Source: Tessaracoccus flavescens (GTDB taxonomy: Bacteria; Actinomycetota; Actinomycetes; Propionibacteriales; Propionibacteriaceae). Taken from it: 24,016 nucleotides of DNA. The translations under genes and the position numbers were made by a program. The stretch lies in the NCBI GenBank assembly GCA_020741375.1, contig DYZF01000244.1, forward strand, positions 1 through 24,016, written 5' to 3'. Shown here in pieces: positions 1 to 7,259 of this stretch (position 1 is its first letter; every line of letters begins with the position of its first letter). Under the pieces are notes generated by a model that was not told the origin of the DNA, searched no databases, and saw only the letters and a program-made list of their open reading frames with translations.

Positions 1-876
1 CGGACGACGCAGATGGTGGCCAACGCCAACGAGATCCTCGACCGCCTGGGCGCCGAGCTGATCGACGTCGAGACAGACATCGTCGGCCGCTCGCAGTTCC
101 TCCACGGCGGCACGGTCACCGAACGCCACCTTCTGGCAGCCATGGCGGACAAGCTGATCGGGCGCTTCGGTCGCGGGCAGTCGCTCGTCGACGGCCTCCG
201 CGAGCTTGGCCTCAACCTCTCCGGCAAGGTCGCGGATCAGCTGGCCGATGAAGGCAACCCGCACCTCACCTTCGACCTGCTGGGCGTCATGAAGGCCGAG
301 TTCCTGAGCGAGATCTACGTGATCCCGAACCGGGAGGAGTGCCCAACGATGGCCGAGGTGATCGCGTTCGCGAACTCCATCGGCGCCATCCCGTGCTACG
401 CCTACCTCGGCGACGTCACCGCCTCTCCCACCGGCGACAAGAAGGCAGAGAAGTTCGAGGACGACTTCCTCGACGAGTTGGTCGGGGAACTGCGCCGCCT
501 CGGCATGCCGGCCATCACCTACATGCCTCCGCGGAACACCGCCGAGCAAATGGCCCGGATCGCGGAGTTGGCTGCCGAGAACGGGCTGCTGGAGGTGTCG
601 GGCGTCGACATCAACACGCCCCGCCAGCAGTTCAACTGCCCAGAGCTGCAGCGCCCTGAGCTCAGCCACCTCAACGACGCCACGTGGGCGATGGTCGCGC
701 ACGAACAGTTGGCCGAGGCCGATGCCTCGCTCGGTCTGTTCGCGCCTGATTCCCCGTTGGCATCCCTCTCCCTCACCGGGCGCGTCGAGCGGTACGCCGC
801 CGTGGGTCGCGCGCTGGTGGCGGGGGACACCACCGTCGACAAGGCGGTCGATCAGATCAGAAAGGCACATTCGTGA
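1..876 (+). CDS. PHP-like metal-dependent hydrolase, 3' part
   Basis: The reading frame is open from the first base, so the gene begins upstream of the window; the ATG at 13 is probably internal. The last ~290 residues are visible. The acidic, alpha/beta character, the segment CPTMAEVIAFANSIGAIPCY and the later SGVDIN resemble the C-terminal half of PHP-domain (polymerase and histidinol phosphatase) metal-dependent phosphoesterases; this assignment is by general resemblance only. The N-terminal HxH metal motif that would confirm it lies outside the window. Its TGA overlaps the GTG of the next gene (GTGA), so the two are very likely translated together. A role in sugar or sugar-phosphate metabolism is plausible given the dehydrogenase partner, but the substrate cannot be read from the sequence. 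Confidence 0.6.
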   Translation, partial: RTTQMVANANEILDRLGAELIDVETDIVGRSQFLHGGTVTERHLLAAMADKLIGRFGRGQSLVDGLRELGLNLSGKVADQLADEGNPHLTFDLLGVMKAEFLSEIYVIPNREECPTMAEVIAFANSIGAIPCYAYLGDVTASPTGDKKAEKFEDDFLDELVGELRRLGMPAITYMPPRNTAEQMARIAELAAENGLLEVSGVDINTPRQQFNCPELQRPELSHLNDATWAMVAHEQLAEADASLGLFAPDSPLASLSLTGRVERYAAVGRALVAGDTTVDKAVDQIRKAHS

Positions 877-1979
877 GCATCGTCGATATCGCCCCCATCG
901 TCCGGGGCGCCTTCCTGGCCCGCCATGGGGTTCCAGTGGTCGTGACCACTGGTGGGCTCCCCGTCTCAGAGAACGGGCCGAGGTTCGCGGTAGGTTCCGC
1001 CGCCGAGCTTGCCGGCGCCTTGGCGTCGCAGGAGCTCGCGCTGCCCAGCTCGCTGGCCGTCGAGATCGACGGCGAAACCACAGTCTTCACCGCACGGGCG
1101 CTGGGTGAGCTGACCGCTCAGCCGGACGCAAGGTCGGCGGAGGCGCGCAGCGCGGTTCGGCGCTCGGACGTTGTCGCGGGCAAGGTGGCGGTCGTCACCG
1201 GCGGCGCCCAGGGCTTTGGTGCCGAGATCGTGCGCGGCCTCGTCGATTCCGGGGCCTACGTCTACATCGCCGACCTCAACACCGACGGCGCGGAGAAACT
1301 TGCCGCCGAGCTGGGGGAGCGGACCTCCGCGATCACCGTCAACGTGTCTGATGAGGCGTCGGTCGCGGCCATGGCGGAGACCATCGCCCGCACCACCGGC
1401 GGCGTGGATCTGGTGGTGTCGAACGCGGGTGTCGTGCGCGCCGGCTCCGTGTTGGAGCAGGAACTGAAGGATTTCGCCTTCACCACCGACATCAACTACT
1501 CGGCGTTCTTCCTCGTCACCAAGCATCTGGGGCGTCTGTTGGCCGCCCAGCACTCGGTGTCGCCGTCGTGGATGACCGACATCATCCAGATCAACTCAAA
1601 GTCCGGCCTCGTCGGCTCGAACAAGAACGGCGCCTACGCTGGTTCGAAGTTCGGCGGCATTGGCTTGGTGCAGAGTTTCGCGCTCGAGCTCGTGGAGCAC
1701 GGGGTGAAGGTCAATGCGATCTGCCCGGGCAACTTCTATGACGGTCCGCTTTGGTCGGATCCCGATCGCGGATTGTTCAGCCAATACCTCGATTCGGGCA
1801 AGGTGCCCGGCGCGACGACGGTGGACGAGGTGCGCGAGTTCTACGAGGCGAAGGTGCCGCTGCGCCGCGGCACGTACGGCGCCGACGTCATGCGCGCGGT
1901 GTACTACATCGTCGAGCAGGAGTATGAAACTGGTCAGGCCATCCCGGTGACCGGTGGTCAGGTCATGCTGTCGAGCTGA
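873..1979 (+). CDS. Short-chain dehydrogenase/reductase with N-terminal extension
   Basis: A 368-residue NAD(P)-dependent oxidoreductase of the classical SDR family, using a GTG start that overlaps the upstream stop. The Rossmann glycine motif TGGAQGFG is at residues 109-116, the NAG motif at 184-186, and the catalytic Ser/Tyr/Lys are about S242 or S244, Y255 and K259 (YAGSK). The order resembles sugar-phosphate dehydrogenases such as sorbitol-6-phosphate 2-dehydrogenase, but substrate is unproven. Classical SDRs are ~250 residues; here the Rossmann fold starts only near residue 103, after ~100 residues of unassigned sequence that has no signal peptide. Expected to be cytoplasmic and to work with the preceding PHP-like protein. 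Confidence 0.85.
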   Translation: MSIVDIAPIVRGAFLARHGVPVVVTTGGLPVSENGPRFAVGSAAELAGALASQELALPSSLAVEIDGETTVFTARALGELTAQPDARSAEARSAVRRSDVVAGKVAVVTGGAQGFGAEIVRGLVDSGAYVYIADLNTDGAEKLAAELGERTSAITVNVSDEASVAAMAETIARTTGGVDLVVSNAGVVRAGSVLEQELKDFAFTTDINYSAFFLVTKHLGRLLAAQHSVSPSWMTDIIQINSKSGLVGSNKNGAYAGSKFGGIGLVQSFALELVEHGVKVNAICPGNFYDGPLWSDPDRGLFSQYLDSGKVPGATTVDEVREFYEAKVPLRRGTYGADVMRAVYYIVEQEYETGQAIPVTGGQVMLSS

Positions 1980-2151
1980 ACCGGGAACAGAGTCACCGAC
2001 CCAGGACGTGGACCCGCCACGTGTCGCCGGTGATTAGCTGACGCAGGCGTGCTCGTTGTGGTGTGGCTGACGGCACCGACACGTTTGTGGTGATCCTGAC
2101 GGCCATGAGGGTGACGAGCGGGATCCAGCCCGACGCGACTAGGGTCTGAAC

Positions 2152-2532
2152 ATGCCCTCTGATGACGCGATTGAACTGGCGCAGAAGCTCTTCGACCTGG
2201 CTCGCGACGGTGACACCGATCACCTCGCCGCCTACCTCGACGCTGGCGCTCCCCTCGACCTGCGCAACGAGAACGGCGACACCTTCCTCATCCTCGCCGC
2301 CTACCGCGACAACCCAGCGACGGTGCGGATGCTGATCGAACGCGGCGCCGATCTGGAGGCGGAAAACGACCGTGGGCAGCGGGCTCTGGCGTGCGCCGTC
2401 TTCAAGCAGGACGTGCAGTCGACGCAGGCCTTGGTGGCGGCGGGGGCCGATCCGGACGTGGGAACGCCGTCGGCGCGCCAGACGGCGCAGATGTTCGGGG
2501 CGACTGAGATCTTGGCCCTGTTGGGCGGCTGA
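2152..2532 (+). CDS. Small ankyrin-repeat protein
   Basis: A 126-residue soluble protein built almost wholly of ankyrin repeats. Repeats begin near residues 10, 40 and 73, with the characteristic pattern NGDTFLILAAYRDNPATVRML-IERGADL and later LVAAGADPD. No signal peptide or membrane segment. Such short bacterial ankyrin proteins act as protein-protein interaction modules; the partner is unknown. It sits alone between the SDR gene and the transporter promoter. There is no clear Shine-Dalgarno sequence, but TAGGGT at 2140-2145 lies 6 nt before the ATG, which would suit a leaderless mRNA. Confidence 0.85.
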   Translation: MPSDDAIELAQKLFDLARDGDTDHLAAYLDAGAPLDLRNENGDTFLILAAYRDNPATVRMLIERGADLEAENDRGQRALACAVFKQDVQSTQALVAAGADPDVGTPSARQTAQMFGATEILALLGG

Positions 2533-2596
2533 TCGCCCCTTTACAGCACGCCGAGGGCCATCAAAGGCAAGCGTCGCCTCGCTTCCGGCCCAGAAG

Positions 2597-2612
2597 GCCG
2601 AAGCGCTTCGCC
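2597..2612. promoter_or_regulatory. LacI-type operator candidate, distal site of the importer operon
   Basis: The sequence GCCGAAGCGCTTCGCC contains the 12-bp perfect palindrome CGAAGCGCTTCG (2599-2610), typical of LacI/GalR-family operators. It matches the 6-4-6 geometry of the other sites in this locus (at 2686, 11436, 11581 and 12680). Its centre is 89 bp upstream of the centre of the 2686 site, with the likely promoter between them. Confidence 0.55.
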
Positions 2613-2650
2613 TATGAGGCGAGACCTTGCACCGCTGGCAAAGATTAGTG

Positions 2651-2679
2651 TTGCGCCGCGTAACTTAACGAGTTACGAT
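2651..2679 (+). promoter_or_regulatory. Probable sigma-70-type promoter of the importer operon
   Basis: TTGCGC (2651-2656) and TACGAT (2674-2679) are separated by exactly 17 bp, fitting -35 and -10 elements. Transcription would begin near 2686, at the left edge of the operator-like site, so a bound repressor would block initiation. Confidence 0.5.
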
Positions 2680-2685
2680 CCATTC

Positions 2686-2701
2686 ATCGAAACGCTTCGC
2701 C
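2686..2701. promoter_or_regulatory. LacI-type operator candidate, proximal site of the importer operon
   Basis: ATCGAAACGCTTCGCC has the left arm ATCGAA and right core TTCG seen in the other locus sites. It overlaps the predicted transcription start and ends 1 bp before the first possible ATG of the permease gene. Confidence 0.6.
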
Positions 2702-2702
2702 A

Positions 2703-3776
2703 ATGACGGCACGGCGAATGGAGGCACAGGATGCAGCACTGCAACGCAACGGCGGAGCAGCCGATGAGGCGGGTTCTCCCGTGACGGTCACACCGGCCGT
2801 CGATCCGGTGCGGCCAGAGGCAGTCCAAACTGCCAAGCGAAAGCTCAAGGGCGCGGGGGAACCCAAGGCGAAGCCGAAGAGCCGTAAGTCGTTCGCGATG
2901 TTCCTCAGCATCGTCCCCTTCTTGATACTCGTTTTCCTCTTCTCCTACTTCCCGCTGTATGGCTGGATCTACTCCCTCTTCGACTACCGCCCGGCCCGGG
3001 GGCTCGACGGCTCTGAGTTCGTGGGGCTCCAGTGGTTCGAGTTGCTGGTCAGCTCGCCAACCCAGCTCAAGCAGATCGGCCAAGTCATGGCCAACACGCT
3101 GGGCATGAGCTTCCTCGGCATCGCCACCTCGATCCTTCCGCTCGCTTTCGCGGTCTTCCTCAATGAGATCAAGGCCAAGTGGTTCAAGAACATCGTCCAG
3201 ACCCTCACCACGCTTCCGAACTTCATTTCGTGGGTGCTGGTGTACATGATCGCCTTCTCACTCTTCTCCACCACCGGGCTCGTCAATACGGTTCTCATCG
3301 ATTCGGGCCTCATCACTATCCCCATGAAGTTCTTGGACAGCGACCAGAACGTGTGGCTGACGATGATGGCTTGGAGCATCTGGAAGGGCCTTGGCTGGGG
3401 CGCGATCATGTACCTCGCAGCGATTGCCGGCATCGACCAGTCACTCTATGAGTCGGCCAAGGTCGACGGTGCGGGCCGGTTCAAGACCATGTGGTACATC
3501 ACGGTGCCGCAGTTGATGCCGACCTACTTCGTTCTTCTCCTGCTCTCCATCGCGAACCTCCTCAACAACGGCATGGAGCAGTACTACGTGTTCCAGAACG
3601 CGTTCAACAAGGAGTACATCCAGGTGCTTGACCTGTATGTCTACAACGTCGGCATCACGGGCAACAGCCTCTCCATGGCCACGGCCATTTCCATGCTGAA
3701 GTCGATCATCTCCGTGATCCTCCTGCTCACCGTCAACTGGCTCGCCAAGCGGGTCCGTGGAACCGCACTCATCTAG
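2703..3776 (+). CDS. ABC sugar transporter permease, LplB-like
   Basis: An inner-membrane permease of the CUT1 (LplB/YtcP-type) oligosaccharide importers. From the ATG at 2703 it is 357 residues: a charged, Lys-rich cytoplasmic N-terminus up to ~63, then a first membrane helix (about 64-90) and further helices near 130-152, 172-190, 218-242 and 272-290. The cytoplasmic EAA loop that contacts the ATPase is at about 249-270 (SLYESAKVDGAGRFKTMWYI). The start is uncertain: ATG 2703 and ATG 2718 lack a good ribosome-binding site, while GTG 2781 overlaps the stop of a short upstream ORF with a strong one, which would give 331 residues. First gene of a three-gene importer operon; no ATPase gene is present. 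Confidence 0.9.
   Translation: MTARRMEAQDAALQRNGGAADEAGSPVTVTPAVDPVRPEAVQTAKRKLKGAGEPKAKPKSRKSFAMFLSIVPFLILVFLFSYFPLYGWIYSLFDYRPARGLDGSEFVGLQWFELLVSSPTQLKQIGQVMANTLGMSFLGIATSILPLAFAVFLNEIKAKWFKNIVQTLTTLPNFISWVLVYMIAFSLFSTTGLVNTVLIDSGLITIPMKFLDSDQNVWLTMMAWSIWKGLGWGAIMYLAAIAGIDQSLYESAKVDGAGRFKTMWYITVPQLMPTYFVLLLLSIANLLNNGMEQYYVFQNAFNKEYIQVLDLYVYNVGITGNSLSMATAISMLKSIISVILLLTVNWLAKRVRGTALI
2731..2784 (+). CDS. Possible 17-residue leader peptide
   Basis: An ATG at 2731 lies 6 nt after a strong GGAGG, the best ribosome-binding site in this region. It opens a 17-codon frame (MQHCNATAEQPMRRVLP) in a different frame from the permease. Its TGA (2782-2784) overlaps a GTG (2781-2783) that is in frame with the permease. 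This is the layout of translational coupling. It could also be chance, and the permease may start at 2703. Confidence 0.25.
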   Translation: MQHCNATAEQPMRRVLP

Positions 3777-3788
3777 GGGGCCTGAAAG

Positions 3789-4718
3789 ATGACTGCCGCC
3801 GTTCACAGTGGGACCACAGCGATCCGCGAAGAGAAGGGTTCCTTCGCCTTCAAGGCATTCAACTACCTCGTGTTTGTCTTGTTCGCGCTGATCTGCGCGT
3901 ACCCGTTCTACTACCTGATCATCAACTCGATCAGCTCAAACGATCTATCGGCGCAGGGCGACATTCGCTGGCTGCCAGAGGGGTTCCACCTAGAGAACTA
4001 CCGAGAGGTCTTCCAACTGCCAGGCCTTGGCCGCGCGGCGCTCGTCTCGCTGGGACGTACGGTTCTGGGCACGGTCGCCACTGTGTTGGCATCGGCGTTC
4101 CTGGGATTCATGTTCACGCAGGCCCGCCTGTGGGGTCGAGCATTCTGGTATCGCGCCGTCGTGATCACGATGTACTTCAACGCCGGCCTCATCCCGGTCT
4201 TCATCATCATGAAGACGCTGGGCCTGACCAACAACTTCTGGGTCTACATCCTTCCGTTCATCGTGCAGCCGTTCAACATCATTCTGGTGAAGACGTTCGT
4301 GGAATCGATGCCCGAATCGCTGCAGGAGGCTGCCGAGGTGGATGGCGCCAATGTCTTCCAAGTCTTCTGGCGAATCGTGCTCCCGAATATGACGCCGATC
4401 CTGGCGACCGTCGCGATCTTCTCCGCCGTGGCTCAGTGGAACAGCTTCCAAGACACTCTGCTCTACATCACCGACCAGAGCCTCTACACGCTTCAGTTCT
4501 TGCTCTACATGTTCATCAATCAGGCGGCCAGTCTCGCGTCGGCTGCTCAGCAGGCGGGCGGCAATCTTGGGTCGATCGCCTCTGCCGCCACGAATCAAAC
4601 GGCCACATCCATCCGGATGACCGTCTCGGTGATCGTCGTCTTGCCGATCATCTTCATCTACCCACTGTTCCAGCGGTTCTTCGTCAAGGGAATCATGCTC
4701 GGCGCTGTCAAGGGCTGA
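3789..4718 (+). CDS. ABC sugar transporter permease, YtcP-like (CUT1)
   Basis: The second inner-membrane permease, 309 residues, starting 12 bp after the first permease with a purine-rich GGGGG before the ATG. It has about six membrane helices (first at ~24-47, others near 90-110, 120-142, 150-170, 201-218 and the C-terminus). The EAA loop, EAAEVDGANVFQVFWRIVLP at about 180-199, is a close match to the CUT1 consensus that docks the ATPase. It should form a heterodimer with the upstream permease. The ATPase is presumably a shared MsmK/UgpC-type protein encoded elsewhere. Confidence 0.92.
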   Translation: MTAAVHSGTTAIREEKGSFAFKAFNYLVFVLFALICAYPFYYLIINSISSNDLSAQGDIRWLPEGFHLENYREVFQLPGLGRAALVSLGRTVLGTVATVLASAFLGFMFTQARLWGRAFWYRAVVITMYFNAGLIPVFIIMKTLGLTNNFWVYILPFIVQPFNIILVKTFVESMPESLQEAAEVDGANVFQVFWRIVLPNMTPILATVAIFSAVAQWNSFQDTLLYITDQSLYTLQFLLYMFINQAASLASAAQQAGGNLGSIASAATNQTATSIRMTVSVIVVLPIIFIYPLFQRFFVKGIMLGAVKG

Positions 4719-4747
4719 CAGCTCAATCTGAAGGGAAACAAGAAACA

Positions 4748-6514
4748 ATGAAGTTCACGAAGGTAGCAGCCACTGCGCTCGCCTCCTTCCTCGCCGTCGG
4801 CGCGCTGGCATCCTGCTCGCCGGGCGAAGAGGAACCGGGCGGAAGCAACTCGCAAGCCGGCGCGACGTCGTCGGCATTCCCCACCGAGTGGTCCGAAGAG
4901 ATCACCATCGACGTCTTCGATGGTCTGGCCAACGCCATGGGTGAGCAGCCCGGCTGGTTCGCCAAGATCGTCAAAGACAAGTTCAACATGAAGCTCAACA
5001 TCATTGCCCCCAACGTTGCGGGTGGCGGTGACACGCTGTACAACACCCGCGTGGCGGCTGGCGATCTGGGTGATCTGATCGTCACCGACAAGGGTCAGAA
5101 GCTCGACGAGCTCGTCGACGGCGGCCTAGTGATGGACGTTGCGGACTACTACCCGAACATGGCAAACGCGAAGAACTTTGACGCTGCAGTTCAGAAACTG
5201 AACAGCGACTTCGCTGGTACCTACGCGTTCCCCACATCAGTGTCGTCGCTGGCTCCCACTGATCCCAGCGAGGGCATTGATCCCACTTTCGGCCCCTTCG
5301 TGCGCTGGGATCTCTACAAGCAGATCGGCTACCCCGAGATCAATACCTTGGAAGATCTCCTGCCCGTGTTGAAGCAGATGCAAGACGCTCAGCCCACGGC
5401 CGAGAACGGGAGCAAGGTTTACGGCATGTCCCTGTTCAAGGACTGGGACGGCAACATGATGAACAACGCCAAGCAGCCCGTCACCTTCTATGGCTACGAC
5501 GAAATGGGCTTCGTCATTGCAAAGGCTGACGGTTCGGACTACCAGTCCATCATTGACAGCGACTCCGAGTACGTGCGCACCCTCAAGTTCTTCTTCGAGG
5601 CGAACCAGTTGGGCATCATGGACCCTGAGTCCACCACCCAGAACTATGACACCCTCTTCTCGAAGATGCAGAACGGGCAGGTGCTCTTCTCCTTCTGGCC
5701 CTGGCAGGGGCAGTCTGCGTACAACACCATTGACAACATGGAGGCCGGCAAGGGCTTCATGATCGCGCCGATGAAGGACCAGAAGATCTTCTCCTACGGC
5801 GCTGAGCCCGCAGGCGGCAAGCAGGTGCTGGCAGTCGGCAGCAAGGCTGAGGACCCCGAGCGCATCGCCGCGTTCATCGATTGGCTCTACTCTCCCGAGG
5901 GCACGTACGCCAACAACAGCCAGACCATGGGTGCTGCAGGCCCGCAGGGCCTCACGTGGGAGCTCAACTCTGAGGGTAAGCCTGAGCTGACCGAGTTCGG
6001 CATGAAGGCGCTCGTGGGCGGCGGCGCCGACGTGCCCGCGGAGTACGGCACTGGGACCTACAAGGACGGCGCGTCCTGGCTCAACGTCACCCTCGTTCTG
6101 CCGATCGACACCGATCCCAACACGGGTGAGGCTTTCAGCTACAAGACGTGGGAGACCTTCCAAGAGGCCACCTCGAACCCGCTGTACGAAGATTGGTCGG
6201 CCAAGATGGGTGGAGAGGCCACCACCATGGACTACCTGAAGGCGAACGACATGCTGATGGTGGCTCCGGGTGCCAGCTACACCGCTCCCACCGACTCTTC
6301 AGAGATCGAGACCCTGCGTAATCAGGTGAAGGCCGTCATCGTTTCTGAGTCGTGGAAGATGGCGTTCGCGGCCAACGAGGGTGAGTTCAACGCTCTGCTT
6401 GCTGGGCTTCAGGAGACCGCCAAGGGCTTGGGCTACGACAAGGTCCTCGAGGTTGACATGGCCAACGCCAAGGAGCAGAACGACCTCCGGGTCGCTAGCG
6501 CCGCAGGCGAGTAG
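4748..6514 (+). CDS. Extracellular solute-binding lipoprotein of sugar ABC importer
   Basis: A 588-residue family-1 type solute-binding protein. It begins with a lipoprotein signal peptide: KFTK, a hydrophobic stretch, then the lipobox ALASC with the lipid-anchored cysteine at 23, followed by a Gly/Ser/Glu-rich linker. The size matches the large LplA-type binding proteins that pair with LplB/YtcP permeases. Start chosen at ATG 4748 because the signal peptide begins there and AAGGGA lies upstream; the open frame extends further upstream but overlaps the permease in another frame. It should capture an oligosaccharide outside the cell and deliver it to the two permeases. Third gene of the operon, followed by a strong terminator. 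Confidence 0.92.
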   Translation: MKFTKVAATALASFLAVGALASCSPGEEEPGGSNSQAGATSSAFPTEWSEEITIDVFDGLANAMGEQPGWFAKIVKDKFNMKLNIIAPNVAGGGDTLYNTRVAAGDLGDLIVTDKGQKLDELVDGGLVMDVADYYPNMANAKNFDAAVQKLNSDFAGTYAFPTSVSSLAPTDPSEGIDPTFGPFVRWDLYKQIGYPEINTLEDLLPVLKQMQDAQPTAENGSKVYGMSLFKDWDGNMMNNAKQPVTFYGYDEMGFVIAKADGSDYQSIIDSDSEYVRTLKFFFEANQLGIMDPESTTQNYDTLFSKMQNGQVLFSFWPWQGQSAYNTIDNMEAGKGFMIAPMKDQKIFSYGAEPAGGKQVLAVGSKAEDPERIAAFIDWLYSPEGTYANNSQTMGAAGPQGLTWELNSEGKPELTEFGMKALVGGGADVPAEYGTGTYKDGASWLNVTLVLPIDTDPNTGEAFSYKTWETFQEATSNPLYEDWSAKMGGEATTMDYLKANDMLMVAPGASYTAPTDSSEIETLRNQVKAVIVSESWKMAFAANEGEFNALLAGLQETAKGLGYDKVLEVDMANAKEQNDLRVASAAGE

Positions 6515-6525
6515 TCATTGCTAGA

Positions 6526-6562
6526 ACATGAGGGGCGGGCACGTGGTGCCCGCCCCTCATGT
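6526..6562. terminator. Terminator between convergent operons
   Basis: Two perfect 17-bp arms (6526-6542 and 6546-6562, core GAGGGGCGGGCAC / GTGCCCGCCCCTC) with a 3-nt loop. It starts 11 bp after the binding-protein stop codon. The T-run is weak (CGTTTG), but the stem is very stable. It lies between the plus-strand importer operon and the convergent minus-strand glycosidase operon, so it may serve both. Confidence 0.85.
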
Positions 6563-6620
6563 CGTTTGCTGCCGGTGAAGCAGGCGCTGGGGTGGGTGGT
6601 TAGACCTTGGGGGATGGGGT

Positions 6621-7241
6621 TCAGCCGGCGGAAGCCGGGTCGCCATGGCGGCGGTAGATGCTGCGCAGCAGGAAAGCTGCGCCGTAAGCAGCGAGAGCGC
6701 AGCCGATCGTCAGCATCACGTAGATGAATCCCGGCGCCACGTAGGTGAGTGCAATGCATGCCACCGGGATGACAATCAGCCCTAAGGTGCGGAGGGCTTC
6801 GGCGGTGGGCAGCAGAAGTGAATTCTTCAGCAGTTGCTTGGTCGTATTCGTGTGAGTGGCCACCAGCGCCTCACCATGCAGGAACGAAGCCAGCAGGTAG
6901 GCGCTGCCCAACGACGAGAGGATGGCGGCGGCCCCGGACACCGCAGACTCGTACTGGAACCAGAACACGGCGGAAAAGCCCAACAGAGCAGCGGGCAGCC
7001 CCAGCGCGAACAGGACAATGGTGGCCTGCGTGAAATTCTTTCGCAGTGAGCCGAAGAAGTCCTTGATGAGGTTGCCTCGCTCTTCGTCAGCGAAGCGGTA
7101 CGTGACCTCTACCAGTGATGCGGTGGCCACGCCGATCGTGACCACCGGCAAGCAGACTAGGAGATAGCAGACGTTCAACACCACGAACTGAATCAGAGTG
7201 GTGAGCCCGCTGTAGGTCCGGCCGTTCAAATCAACCTGCAT
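6621..7241 (-). CDS. YesL-like DUF624 membrane protein
   Basis: A 206-residue integral membrane protein with about five hydrophobic helices (near residues 13-45, 70-100, 104-120, 148-170 and 172-192). The N-terminal pattern, with NVCYLLVCLPVVTIGVATAS followed by a charged segment and FFGSLRKNFTQA, fits the YesL/DUF624 family. Members often sit beside LplB/YtcP-type importers and glycosidases in plant polysaccharide loci; their molecular role is not established. It is the last gene of the GH3-GH43-yesL operon, 18 bp after the GH43 stop, and ends facing the importer operon across the shared terminator. Confidence 0.8.
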   Translation of the reverse strand: MQVDLNGRTYSGLTTLIQFVVLNVCYLLVCLPVVTIGVATASLVEVTYRFADEERGNLIKDFFGSLRKNFTQATIVLFALGLPAALLGFSAVFWFQYESAVSGAAAILSSLGSAYLLASFLHGEALVATHTNTTKQLLKNSLLLPTAEALRTLGLIVIPVACIALTYVAPGFIYVMLTIGCALAAYGAAFLLRSIYRRHGDPASAG

Positions 7242-7259
7242 GGGCTATGCCTACCAGCC

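Noticed and set aside
2006..2022. ACGTGG/CCACGT hairpin after the SDR gene as a terminator
   Set aside because: Only a 6-bp stem and no T-run on either strand.
4130..4747. Upstream extension of the solute-binding protein frame
   Set aside because: It overlaps the second permease in another frame; the lipoprotein signal peptide clearly begins at 4748.
5237..6163. 308-codon minus-strand frame opposite the binding protein gene
   Set aside because: Antisense shadow; Leu/Val/Gly/His-rich with no recognisable fold or ribosome-binding site.
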